Shown here piece after piece: positions 48,824-58,189 of a stretch of DNA of 64,000 bases. The first letter of the stretch is position 1. Each line of letters opens with the position of its first letter. The position numbers were made by a program, and so were the translations under genes. Source of the stretch: Tomocerus qinae. Lineage: Eukaryota > Arthropoda > Collembola > Entomobryomorpha > Tomoceridae. The notes beneath the pieces were generated by a model. That model ran no database searches. It was not told the DNA's origin and saw nothing but the letters and a program-made list of their open reading frames with translations. The DNA lies in assembly GCA_020055645.1 (NCBI GenBank), contig CM034546.1, forward strand, positions 59,396,001-59,460,000. The letters run 5' to 3'.

Positions 48824-49162
48824 ATGAAATTATTTTTTACTTTGTGTGCGATATTTTTGGTTGCTGCATATTGGCCTAGTGTTACAGGACAAAGTCTGGT
48901 AATATTTTTTATATAATATTTCAATTTTAAATTCATATACTTAATTTATGTAGGCAAAACATTCTAAATCTGGGTTTACCTACATAAAACTCAACAGTGT
49001 GCCCGTATACGAAGTCCTTGTGCAGGATACTCAGGAATTTCGTGCTGCCCACCTCTGACATGTTTTATTTCACCACAACCTGAAGGTCAGCATTGTTATG
49101 ACTGTCCTGGCTCGTGTGTCCTAATTGTTCCTGCCTTGCCAGAAATACCATATCTGCCTTAA
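48824..49162 (+). CDS. Secreted cysteine-rich peptide, two exons
   Basis: Predicted 79-residue precursor. Exon 1 (48824-48898) is a clean signal peptide ending VTGQ. Exon 2 (48998-49162) encodes the mature part; the intron is 99 bp, GT-AG, phase 0. The mature region has eight cysteines: C-x6-C-x7-CC-x4-C-x10-C-x2-C-x3-C. The order C...C...CC...C...C resembles disulfide-knot peptides, but the last three cysteines are packed closer than in standard knottins and the tail is hydrophobic and proline-rich. It could be antimicrobial, protease-inhibitory or a signalling peptide; nothing in the sequence decides. No repeats or neighbours of the same kind are present. Confidence 0.6.
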
Positions 49163-49861
49163 GAGATGTGAAATTGGATCAAGACGATTATTATCACAAC
49201 ATTAACACTAACTATTCAATAATGTGGACAAACTATTTAGTAAGTAGATTTCCTTTAAAAAAAGTTGTTTATTAATTTTACTAAGTCTATTGTTCAATCC
49301 TCTAAACTAACGGCTCGTTACTGTTTGTAACAATTATAAATGTTTTAAGTAAAGTATTTTGCGATCATTAAAGTAGTTCTTTTTTTAAAACTCAAACTTT
49401 AAAACTGAATTGGGATCTAATCAAAAATTATACGCGGAATTTTCTTATTATTGAGAAATTTGAATTTATTGTAGGTTTATTCATTACCTTACTACGAATC
49501 CAAATCTTGTGATTTTGGATGGACGAAATTAAGATTTAACTGCCTTTTAGTATTACATTAATATGCCTAGCCTGTTATTCTCTACAACACTTTAAATAAA
49601 AAATGGAATAGTAATCCCTTGTTGTATAATATGTTTATTGATATCATGACATAAATCCGCCTTATTTCTTTAGAAGATCTGTTACTAGATAGTGCTAACC
49701 AGTTTTTGTTGACAATCCCTTTCCTAAAAATATTATGGGTACCTATAATGTGGTAGAATCTATGCAAATAACAATTACCTACTTATTGTTTATTTAATTA
49801 GCTATTTCTTTCTGTCGCATTATATTATTATGTTGTTGTTCTTTGGGTTAAACGATGCAAG
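49163..49861. other. Spacer before the retrotransposon array
   Basis: No gene is visible. The last bases before the first LTR are 'aacgatgcaag'. Because the far end of the array is outside the window, a target-site duplication cannot be tested. Confidence 0.45.
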
Positions 49862-50843
49862 TATAACTGAATAGTAATTAAGCTGAAAATTGCTAAAAAG
49901 CTAAGGCAAAATATTAATAATGAAAATATTATTATTATGAAAGCTGGATGATTGGCAGGAATAATGCGTATGTGAGTCAGTATGGACGATTCTCTATGCT
50001 AACTTAAAGATAGATATGCTTCAGGTTAGGTGAGGAATGAGAGGTACACAAAACACATGGAACTACAGGGTGTGGCAAGAGGAACGGATATTATTTGTTC
50101 GTTGAAAAACTTTGACAAATAATATAATACAATGACTCTAGCTACTATTATTACTAACTACTAACTAAATACTAATTAACTAACTAACTTAACGACTAAA
50201 ACCTAAACTTAAATATATCGAAGAATGACATACGACTAGTTGGCTAGTGCAACTTCACGTATGATAAGTATTGGGGTGACCCAATCAGATTGGCGAAAGC
50301 AATCTCCAAATACAGCCGATCTAGTATCGAAAGATACTTCAGGCAACAGAGAGCGGATCCTCAGAGTTGTCAAGCAACTTACTGGATAGCTTTTGATCCC
50401 GACTAAAGGAGCTCGAAGGCTTTTATACCCTTCGAGATCCTTTGTCTTTCACCCGGACTAATTAGATGCAAGTCCCTCATTATTATTTAATTTTTGAGGG
50501 ATTAAGCAGCAAATATTATATACGAGCTCTTATGGCCGAAAGCTGCTTGCATCTCGTTGACCCTTAATTTTCCTAAATATTATTTTAGGAAAATTAAGAG
50601 AAAGGACATTTTAGGATTAACGGGACTTTTTAGAAAAGACAATAGGGATTAGGTAGGTAACATATAGTTTTTAGTTACATAAATATACTTATAGCTAGGT
50701 AGGTGCATACTACAATTCTAACGGTACTTTTGTGCATGCAACAATAAACAAACTAGCTCTGGGTGCTGCTCTATGCGCATTAGCACAGACAGCTCCAGAT
50801 TATACACAAATAAGTACAACCACACACGGTTGTACCTTATATA
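49862..50843 (-). repeat. LTR 1 (left), 982 bp
   Basis: The left edge is where the similarity to LTR 2 begins ('tataactgaatag'). The right edge is set at the C-rich run that on the coding strand reads GGTGGGGGGC, a polypurine tract, directly before TATATAAGG. On the minus strand a TATA box GTATAAAAG lies at 50420-50428. It differs from LTRs 2 and 3 at several sites near 50461, 50607 and 50632. Ends are not the usual TG...CA; boundaries are therefore approximate. Confidence 0.75.
50564..50597. repeat. Perfect 14-bp hairpin inside each LTR
   Basis: TTAATTTTCCTAAA and TTTAGGAAAATTAA are separated by six bases. The hairpin is kept in LTR 2 (about 57156-57189) and LTR 3 (about 63739-63772). It lies upstream of the predicted TATA box on the transcribed strand, so in the promoter part of the LTR. 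Confidence 0.7.
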
Positions 50844-50867
50844 GCCCCCCACCGAAAAAAGCGACAT

Positions 50868-51452
50868 CTATTGTCGTTTCAAATTGGCTTGCTCTTGTCT
50901 TCTTTTCGTGCGACTGAACCAACATCTTGGAGCTTTAGGATTTGTGCACTGAAAACGAAAATGGCCAGGCAGATGGCACTTGAAGCAATTTAGAACGATT
51001 TTTCCATCCCTGGATTTTCGAAGACGTTTAATTTTTAAGACCTTCCTTGGAGGTTCCTTCGCTGGCGGCGAATTTGCGATTTGGATAGTTAGATCGGGCG
51101 GTGTACTCTGTGATGCTGGAATTTCAAATGATTTGTCCCCAGAACTGTGGCCATCAGTTTCCGAATCGACATCATTTTTCAAAGCGACAGCAAGAGCCCA
51201 ATCGAAGAGAACTGGATCCAAAGCAATGCGAAGAGTAACTCCACAGGTCGGATGGTCCTTCGGGTTTGTTGGAAGATATTTTGCAAGTTCCGGACATAAC
51301 CCAAGACAAGTGCGACGAGTAGCTTCAAATTCAAATTGCTGAGCTGGTAGTCGTGCATAGTACGGAATTGCAAGCATTTGAGTACGAACTCGGTCGAAGA
51401 AATCACGATAATATTCGAACTTCTGTTGTTCCCAAGTAATAGGAGTATCCAT
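50868..51452 (-). CDS. ORF3 of left element: CCHC zinc-knuckle protein in env position
   Basis: A 194-residue protein starting at an ATG about 147 bp after the end of pol and stopping about 25 bp before the LTR. The N-terminal ~110 residues have mixed helices and three cysteines with no family I know. Then come an acidic Ser-rich stretch, a proline-rich linker, a basic cluster (RKVLKIKRLRKSRDGK) and a retroviral-type zinc knuckle, CFKCHLPGHFRFQC (C-x2-C-x4-H-x4-C), followed by a basic tail. No signal peptide or transmembrane segment is seen, so it is not an envelope protein. The frame is fully open in both copies while gag and pol are broken. A nucleic-acid chaperone or packaging role is inference. 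It may need a spliced RNA for expression. Confidence 0.75.
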   Translation of the reverse strand: MDTPITWEQQKFEYYRDFFDRVRTQMLAIPYYARLPAQQFEFEATRRTCLGLCPELAKYLPTNPKDHPTCGVTLRIALDPVLFDWALAVALKNDVDSETDGHSSGDKSFEIPASQSTPPDLTIQIANSPPAKEPPRKVLKIKRLRKSRDGKIVLNCFKCHLPGHFRFQCTNPKAPRCWFSRTKRRQEQANLKRQ

Positions 51453-51598
51453 CTGGATTTTAATTAGAAGTAAACTAGTGATTATGACAAATAATTAACT
51501 TAAATTAATTTTACAAGGGCGACAAGGTATGTAGAAATTCTGCAGAGTTACATGGACCTTGGCCGAACATATAATTCCTCAACTTACAATAATATCCT

Positions 51599-53770
51599 TT
51601 AAAAATTGTAAACATTGTTGGGTCTATCAAAATATGGTTTAAGATTCATGGTGTTGTGTACTCCTCTATTTTCACCAGTGAAAACGTCAATTAACTCATA
51701 AGTTAAGTCTGTGACTATTTTGGTTACTCGATAAGGACCGATAAATCTAAACGCAAATTTCTTAACAAATTTTTTATCTTTGTTGGACAAGTAGTGGGTT
51801 CTGAGTAGAACTAAATCACCTAACTTGTATGAGACAGGTTTATGCTTTTTATTATAATGAACAGCTTGACTAGCTTGTGCTTTTGTCATGTTGGACACGG
51901 CTACGTCATAGACACGTTTTAACCTAGAAATTAATTCATTTTTATATACAACACGTGACTCTATGACTTCCTCGCAATCATCTTCTAACCAATGATCGAT
52001 AGGCAGTTTAAGCTCGCGACCAAATGTAAGCATAGCCGGTGAAAAACCTGTTGTATCACTAATTGCAGTACGTAAAGCTAACGCCACCATATTAAGGTTT
52101 TCATCCCATTTGTTATGCTGCTTGCTAATATATGATGAAAGAATTGCCCTAATATTACGATTGACTCGCTCTACTATATTACTCTGCGGATGATAAGTAG
52201 TAGTGTACTTATGTTTTATTCCCCACTCTTTGCACATATTATCTAAGTCTTTGGAACGAAAATTTGTGGCATTATCAGACAACAGAGCGTTTGGTGCCCC
52301 AAAACGAGAAAAAATTTGTTGCTGTAATACGTCCATGACTTTGCTAGTTCTAGCGTCAACTAAAGGAAAAAGTTCGACCCATTTAGTGAAATGATCGACT
52401 ACTACCAATAGCTGAGTGTTTCTACGAGCAGTTCTAGGAAGTGGACCCATCATGTCTATTGCCAAGAGTTCCCAAGGACCTTTTGTCACTGTGCTTTTCA
52501 GTTGACCAGCTGGTAACTGATTTGGTGTTTTCACTGACTGACAGATATGACAAGACCGAACGTACTGTAGAATATCTTCATGCATACCGAACCAGAAAAC
52601 TCTTCTAAGAATTTTTAGCAAAGTCTTTCTATAACCTAGGTGACCCGATCCAGGAGCATCATGGAAATACTCGAGGATGGCTGTGCGTAAATCAGTTGGG
52701 ATAAATGGATAAAGAATTCCTGTCTTATTTAACCGACCGAAAATACCATTTCGAATTTCGAATCCTTTGGGCAGATCTGCTATTAAAGCTTGAGTCTCAG
52801 GGTCAGCTTTTTGGGCAGCGCGCAATGAGTCAACAGTAATAGTGGGAGTAAAAGTACAGAGGAAGGGAATCGGAACTTTAGTTGGAGTATACATTTCTTC
52901 TTTCAATTCCTCTTCTTCTGGCTCACCAGTTGCTGCTCTACTTAAAGCGTCTGCTACTAGATTATGTCTGCCAGGAATATGGGTAATTTGGGGTTGGAAT
53001 TCTTGTATTTGTAAAGCCCATCGCATGAATTTTGAATTTACCGATTTCATTTTATTTAGCCAGGTTAGAGCTTTATTGTCCGTTTGCAATTGGAAAACTT
53101 GGCAATCCAAGTAAGTTTCAAACTTCTTTAAAGCCCAAACTATTGCTAGACATTCCTGCTCACATGCGTGGTAATTTTGTTCACCAGGGCTGAGGGAACG
53201 TGAAGCAAAGGCTATTGGTCTTTCTTTACCGTCTGCTGTAGATTGAGATAGACATGCGCCTAGTCCCTCCTTACAAGCATCGGTTCTTAAAATGAATGGT
53301 CTAGAAAAATCTGGAAATGCTAGAGTAGTAGCGTCACATATCAGAGTTCTAATTTTGTCAAAAGCGTTCTGTTGCTCTGCTCCCCAAACGAACTTTGCTG
53401 ATTTCTTAAGCAATTTAATTAAATGAAATGTTTCTTTAGCGAAATCGGGAATAAAGTGTCTGTACCAAGAACAGAGACCGAGAAATCTTTTGACACCCTT
53501 AGCATTCTGAGGTCTGGGATAACTTTTTATTGGTTCAATCTTTTCGGGATTGGTTTGGACGCCCTCAGGTGTAATAACAAATCCGAGATATTTAACTGAG
53601 GTTTTGCCAAAACAACATTTGTCAACGTTGGCAGTAAACCCAGCGTCAGCTAAAAGCTGGAAAACTATTCTAAGATGTTCTAAATGTTCCGTCCAAGTCT
53701 GAGAATAAATTTTTTAAATCGTCCAAATACGAATCCGCGAATTTCCCTCTACATGGCGCTAAAACTTGGT
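51599..53770 (-). pseudogene. pol C-terminal part of left element (RT-RNase H-integrase), frameshifted
   Basis: The open frame runs from 51599 up to the six-T run at 53710-53715, where one extra T relative to the right copy (five T) shifts the frame within reverse transcriptase just before the catalytic YLDD. Downstream of that it is open: an RNase H segment (LRTDACKEGLGACLSQ, LQTDNKALTWL), an integrase zinc region (GHLGYRKTLLKILRR...CHICQ), catalytic-core motifs (LLAIDMMGP, LLSDNATNF, TYHPQSNIVERVNR) and a C-terminal domain ending FDRPNNVYNF. The first ATG downstream of the break is at 53413. Without the extra base it matches the right copy almost residue for residue. Confidence 0.85.
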
Positions 53771-54748
53771 TCATAATTCTTTGAAAAATTCCAGTAGCTG
53801 TTTTGAGACCAAATGGCAAAAATTTAAATTCAAATTTCCCTGGTTCGCAATGTATTTAATGAAAGCAGTGTATTTAACTGAGTCAGGGTGTAATTTGATT
53901 TGCCAATAGCCTTTCTTTAAGTCAATGGTGCTGATAAAATTCGCATTTCCTAGCCTATGAATAAGTTCTTGGATATTCGGGGTTGGAAATGGATCTGCAG
54001 CAATTTTGCTGTTTAACTGTCTGTAGTCAATGCAGAATCTAAAATCGTCTCCTTGTTTACAAAGATTTACTGGAGAACACCATTCGGACTTAGAAGGTTG
54101 GATTATTCCTAATTCTAGCATTTGGTCAACGTGTCGCTGAATTGCTTCACGTTTGACCTGGGAAACTGGGTACGGTTTCATGGCAACTGGAGTTCCACGG
54201 GCTATAATTTCTGCTTCTGCAAATTTATAAGTTCCGATCTTTCCAGAAAAGACTTGGGGAAAAGTTTTAATTAAGGTATCCAATTCTTGTTCTTGGGTTG
54301 GATTTAAACCTTGCAAGGCACATAAAAAATTTTGGTTGTATAGGGAATATGATTGCCTTGGCTTTTTCTTGAAAATAAAGGATCCGGTATCAGGATCTAA
54401 AAGAATGCTGGAAAATCTCATGAAATCCCATCCAAGTACAATTGGACATGGCAAATTTTTCAAGATATGGAAATTGAAAGTAAAATTTCTACTAGCTAAT
54501 TTTATTCGTAATTTACAAGAACCCAAAGTTTTTACTTTAGATAAGTTAGCTAAATTTACTTCCTTAATTTCAGGAGGGTTTAATTTTAAATTTAAAGTTT
54601 GAAATGTGGATTCATCAATAAAAGTGTGTGATGATCCAGTGTCTAATAAAGAAATGTAACAATTATTTTCAATATTTACAAGGACTTGTGGAATTTCTTT
54701 GGAAGCAAATAAATGAGTGAGAGTGGCTTCCTCAGTCTCACTGCTCAC
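53771..54748 (-). CDS. pol N-terminal part of left element (protease and RT fingers)
   Basis: A 325-codon frame with an aspartic protease active site (LLDTGSSHTFID, about residues 34-45), a glycine-rich flap region and the first RT motifs (FCIDYRQLN, STIDLKKGYWQI). It overlaps the end of gag by a few bases in another frame, as in many Gypsy elements. It starts at a GTG in the open frame, so it is probably made by frameshift from gag. At its C terminus the frame departs from the expected RT sequence before the LPFGLK motif, which continues in a different frame. The same break is in the right copy. Confidence 0.75.
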   Translation of the reverse strand: MSSETEEATLTHLFASKEIPQVLVNIENNCYISLLDTGSSHTFIDESTFQTLNLKLNPPEIKEVNLANLSKVKTLGSCKLRIKLASRNFTFNFHILKNLPCPIVLGWDFMRFSSILLDPDTGSFIFKKKPRQSYSLYNQNFLCALQGLNPTQEQELDTLIKTFPQVFSGKIGTYKFAEAEIIARGTPVAMKPYPVSQVKREAIQRHVDQMLELGIIQPSKSEWCSPVNLCKQGDDFRFCIDYRQLNSKIAADPFPTPNIQELIHRLGNANFISTIDLKKGYWQIKLHPDSVKYTAFIKYIANQGNLNLNFCHLVSKQLLEFFKEL

Positions 54749-55575
54749 TTGTTTTCCGATTTGGGATTTTTGGGGTTTTGGGAACCTTGATCCCCTTGAG
54801 TGTTCGCTTTACGCTCTTCGTTTCTGAGTCTTTTGCGACACACTTCTATTTTATGCCCAAATTTACGGCAGTACGCACATCGGTTAATATCGCTCGACGA
54901 TGTGGCTGACTTATCATTAGATTTGTCCAAATTACCAGAAGTCTGATTCTTAGTAGTTAGATTGGCCGATTGGTCACTATGCTCCTTCGAACTACTAGAA
55001 TTTGAAGACTGGAACTTATTAAAGTTCTTCTGGAATTTTTTGGTTGGCAATGGTTCAGATTCATTGCCTCTTAACAGCTGTTGATTGCGCGCTGCGCGAC
55101 CCTTATTGAGATCTGCGACAATTTCACGACCTTTGACAATCAACTCAATTAGATTGGCATATTTATGCTGTCTAAGCATGGGGGCAATTTCATGTAAACA
55201 AGAATTTATGATTCTATCAACTATTTTATCCTTGCTAATGGTTGGATCTATTTTCTTATAAAGAGAATTTATTTTCCAACAGAATGTTTCGAAAGCCTCA
55301 TTAAATTGTTGCTTGGTGTTGAATAGTTGCTGTGTCATGACATCATGACTTTGGCCAGATTTATAGTAAGAAGTGAAACTGGTTTTAAAATCGTCCCAGT
55401 CTGTGCATGACGCTTTAGATTCGCGCCACCAGTTACGCACATCAGAATTATTTTCAAAAATTCTGCTAATCATTGGCAGTCTGGATGAGTCAGGGACTCC
55501 TTTCCAAGCAAAATATTCCTCAAGCTCCAAAATAAAAGATTCCGGAGTTGATTCTGAAGAATTAAACTTTGGCAA
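54745..55575 (-). CDS. gag of left element
   Basis: About 276 codons of recognisable Gag: a retrotransposon capsid-type region (FAWKGV, RNWWRE, FETFCWKI) and a nucleocapsid zinc knuckle CAYCRKFGHKIEVC near the end, after a Ser/Asn-rich linker. The frame continues upstream without an ATG for about 170 bases to a proline/alanine/glycine-rich segment and a Leu/Ile heptad stretch. An ATG-started frame for the first ~33 residues (from about 55813) is one base out of register. Gag therefore looks broken at about 55735. Confidence 0.75.
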   Translation of the reverse strand: MPKFNSSESTPESFILELEEYFAWKGVPDSSRLPMISRIFENNSDVRNWWRESKASCTDWDDFKTSFTSYYKSGQSHDVMTQQLFNTKQQFNEAFETFCWKINSLYKKIDPTISKDKIVDRIINSCLHEIAPMLRQHKYANLIELIVKGREIVADLNKGRAARNQQLLRGNESEPLPTKKFQKNFNKFQSSNSSSSKEHSDQSANLTTKNQTSGNLDKSNDKSATSSSDINRCAYCRKFGHKIEVCRKRLRNEERKANTQGDQGSQNPKNPKSENK

Positions 55576-55879
55576 CAGAATATTTGTTGTGGTGTCAACA
55601 ACTACTGTTGGTACACCAGATGCCCCAGCCGTGGCGCCCGAAGAGCCTCCGGGGCCAGCTGCTGCCTTTTTAAGAATCTTAATTTCGTTAATTAATGTGG
55701 TCTGATCCGTTACTAATTTAGCATTAGCATTCCTAATTCTACCTTGAGATCATTAATGGCCTTTTCCAATTCATCATTTGTTGGAGTAGTCATTTTCGAT
55801 CTGGTAGTTGCCATAAAATTTTACCAATAGAAATTATTTTTTTTTATCTTATTGCATTGATTTTCCTATTTGAAAATTG

Positions 55880-56170
55880 AATTTTTATGTTTCAGGTTAC
55901 GATTTGACCCACTAAACATTTATTGGACACGGTGTGCTAATTTAAAAAAAAAATTCCGACCAAAACTATCTGTGCCCATGTATACTTGTTAAAATTTTCG
56001 GGAAAAACTTATTTCAGACCCTGTATGACTTCTTAAATTTTGGGCCAAAACTTTTCTTAGGCACTGTATATCTTTTAAAATTTTTCGGAAATACTTTTGT
56101 TAGGCACTGTAAAGTTTTTGGAAAATGTTTGGAAGAATTTATTAGTCACCGTGTATTTTTTTTCAATTTT
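55880..56170 (-). repeat. Degenerate ~45-bp tandem repeats in the 5' leader (left copy)
   Basis: Between the LTR and gag, units of the form 'cactgta...cttttaaaatttttcgg...actttt.ttagg' recur four or five times with drift. The right copy has the same array at about 62480-62750. Leader repeats sit where packaging or dimer signals lie in other retroelements; no function is shown. Confidence 0.55.
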
Positions 56171-56424
56171 TGTGTTGAATTTTATGCAAAATGGGAATTC
56201 AAATAATTTCTTTATGTTGTATGTATTTTATGGCAGACTGCACTTATACTTATATTGTATGATGAACGTGCGAATGCACAGTGCATATGCAAATTTACAG
56301 GGATTCCTATAATGTGTTATTTATTATTTATGGTAAACTACTTCTACGAAAAAATCATCCGTGCGTGCTTTTTAATAAGGAGCCATTAACTATAAGCAAG
56401 AAAAGGCATTTTAACCACTAATTT

Positions 56425-56453
56425 AGCCATAATTTTATACGGGGAGCCACTAA
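56425..56453 (-). promoter_or_regulatory. Candidate primer-binding site beside LTR 2
   Basis: On the coding strand, four bases after the LTR edge the sequence reads TGGCTCCCCGTATAAAA. TGG is the usual start of a tRNA-primed site (complement of the CCA tail). The same sequence follows LTR 3 at about 63008-63036. I do not name the tRNA. Confidence 0.45.
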
Positions 56454-57435
56454 TATAACTGAATAGTAATTAAGCTGAAAATTGCTAAAAAGCTAAGGCA
56501 AAATATTAATAATGAAAATATTATTATTATGAAAGCTGGATGATTGGCAGGAATAATGCGTATGTGAGTCAGTATGGACGATTCTCTATGCTAACTTAAA
56601 GATAGATATGCTTCAGGTTAGGTGAGGAATGAGAGGTACACAAAACACATGGAACTACAGGGTGTGGCAAGAGGAACGGATATTATTTGTTCGTTGAAAA
56701 ACTTTGACAAATAATATAATACAATGACTCTAGCTACTATTATTACTAACTACTAACTAAATACTAATTAACTAACTAACTTAACGACTAAAACCTAAAC
56801 TTAAATATATCGAAGAATGACATACGACTAGTTGGCTAGTGCAACTTCACGTATGATAAGTATTGGGGTGACCCAATCAGATTGGCGAAAGCAATCTCCA
56901 AATACAGCCGATCTAGTATCGAAAGATACTTCAGGCAACAGAGAGCGGATCCTCAGAGTTGTCAAGCAACTTACTGGATAGCTTTTGATCCCGACTAAAG
57001 GAGCTCGAAGGCTTTTATACCCTTCGAGATCCTTTGTCTTTGACCCGGACTAATTAGATGCAAGTCCCTCATTATTATTTAATTTTTGAGGGATTAAGCA
57101 GCAAATATTATATACGAGCTCTTATGGCCGAAAGCTGCTTGCATCTCGTTGACCCTTAATTTTCCTAAATATTATTTTAGGAAAATTAAGAGAAAGGGAC
57201 TTTAGGATTAACGGGACTTTTTTACAAAAGACAATAGGGATTAGGTAGGTAACATATAGTTTTTAGTTACATAAATATACTTATAGCTAGGTAGGTGCAT
57301 ACTACAATTCTAACGGTACTTTTGTGCATGCAACAATAAACAAACTAGCTCTGGGTGCTGCTCTATGCGCATTAGCACAGACAGCTCCAGATTATACACA
57401 AATAAGTACAACCACACACGGTTGTACCTTATATA
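56454..57435 (-). repeat. LTR 2 (middle, shared), 982 bp
   Basis: It is the 5' LTR of the left element and the 3' LTR of the right one. By eye it matches LTR 3 except at one C/T site near 63961, and it differs from LTR 1 at several sites. The TATA box on the minus strand is at 57012-57020. Confidence 0.85.
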
Positions 57436-57458
57436 GCCCCCACCGAAAAAAGCGACAT

Positions 57459-58043
57459 CTATTGTCGTTTCAAATTGGCTTGCTCTTGTCTTCTTTTCGT
57501 GCGACTGAACCAACATCTTGGAGCTTTAGGATTTGTGCACTGAAAACGAAAATGGCCAGGCAGATGGCACTTGAAGCAATTTAGAACGATTTTTCCATCC
57601 CTGGATTTTCGAAGACGTTTAATTTTTAAGACCTTCCTTGGAGGTTCCTTCGCTGGCGGCGAATTTGCGATTTGGATAGTTAGATCGGGCGGTGTACTCT
57701 GTGATGCTGGAATTTCAAATGATTTGTCTCCAGAACTGTGGCCATCAGTTTCCGAATCGACATCATTTTTCAAAGCGACAGCAAGAGCCCAATCGAAGAG
57801 AACTGGATCCAAAGCAATGCGAAGAGTAACTCCACAGGTCGGATGGTCCTTCGGGTTTGTTGGAAGATATTTTGCAAGTTCCGGACATAACCCAAGACAA
57901 GTGCGACGAGTAGCTTCAAATTCAAATTGCTGAGCTGGTAGTCGTGCATAGTACGGAATTGCAAGCATTTGAGTACGAACTCGGTGGAAGAAATCACGAT
58001 AATGTTCGAACTTCTGTTGTTCCCAAGTAATAGGAGTATCCAT
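57459..58043 (-). CDS. ORF3 of right element: CCHC zinc-knuckle protein in env position
   Basis: Same 194-residue protein as at 50868-51452, with two amino-acid differences near the N terminus (residues 14 and 21, both His here versus Tyr and Asp) and one silent change visible near 57729. The zinc knuckle, basic cluster and stop position are identical. Confidence 0.75.
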   Translation of the reverse strand: MDTPITWEQQKFEHYRDFFHRVRTQMLAIPYYARLPAQQFEFEATRRTCLGLCPELAKYLPTNPKDHPTCGVTLRIALDPVLFDWALAVALKNDVDSETDGHSSGDKSFEIPASQSTPPDLTIQIANSPPAKEPPRKVLKIKRLRKSRDGKIVLNCFKCHLPGHFRFQCTNPKAPRCWFSRTKRRQEQANLKRQ

Positions 58044-58189
58044 CTGGATTTTAATTAGAAGTAAACTAGTGATTATGACAAATAATTAACTTAAATTAAT
58101 TTTACAAGGGCGACAAGGTATGTAGAAATTCTGCAGAGTTACATGGACCTTGGCCGAACATATAATTCCTCAACTTACAATAATATCCT

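Noticed and set aside
50980-51342. Forward 120-codon frame in each retrotransposon copy
   Set aside because: Antisense of ORF3, and the ORF3 strand has the zinc knuckle and agrees with gag and pol orientation.
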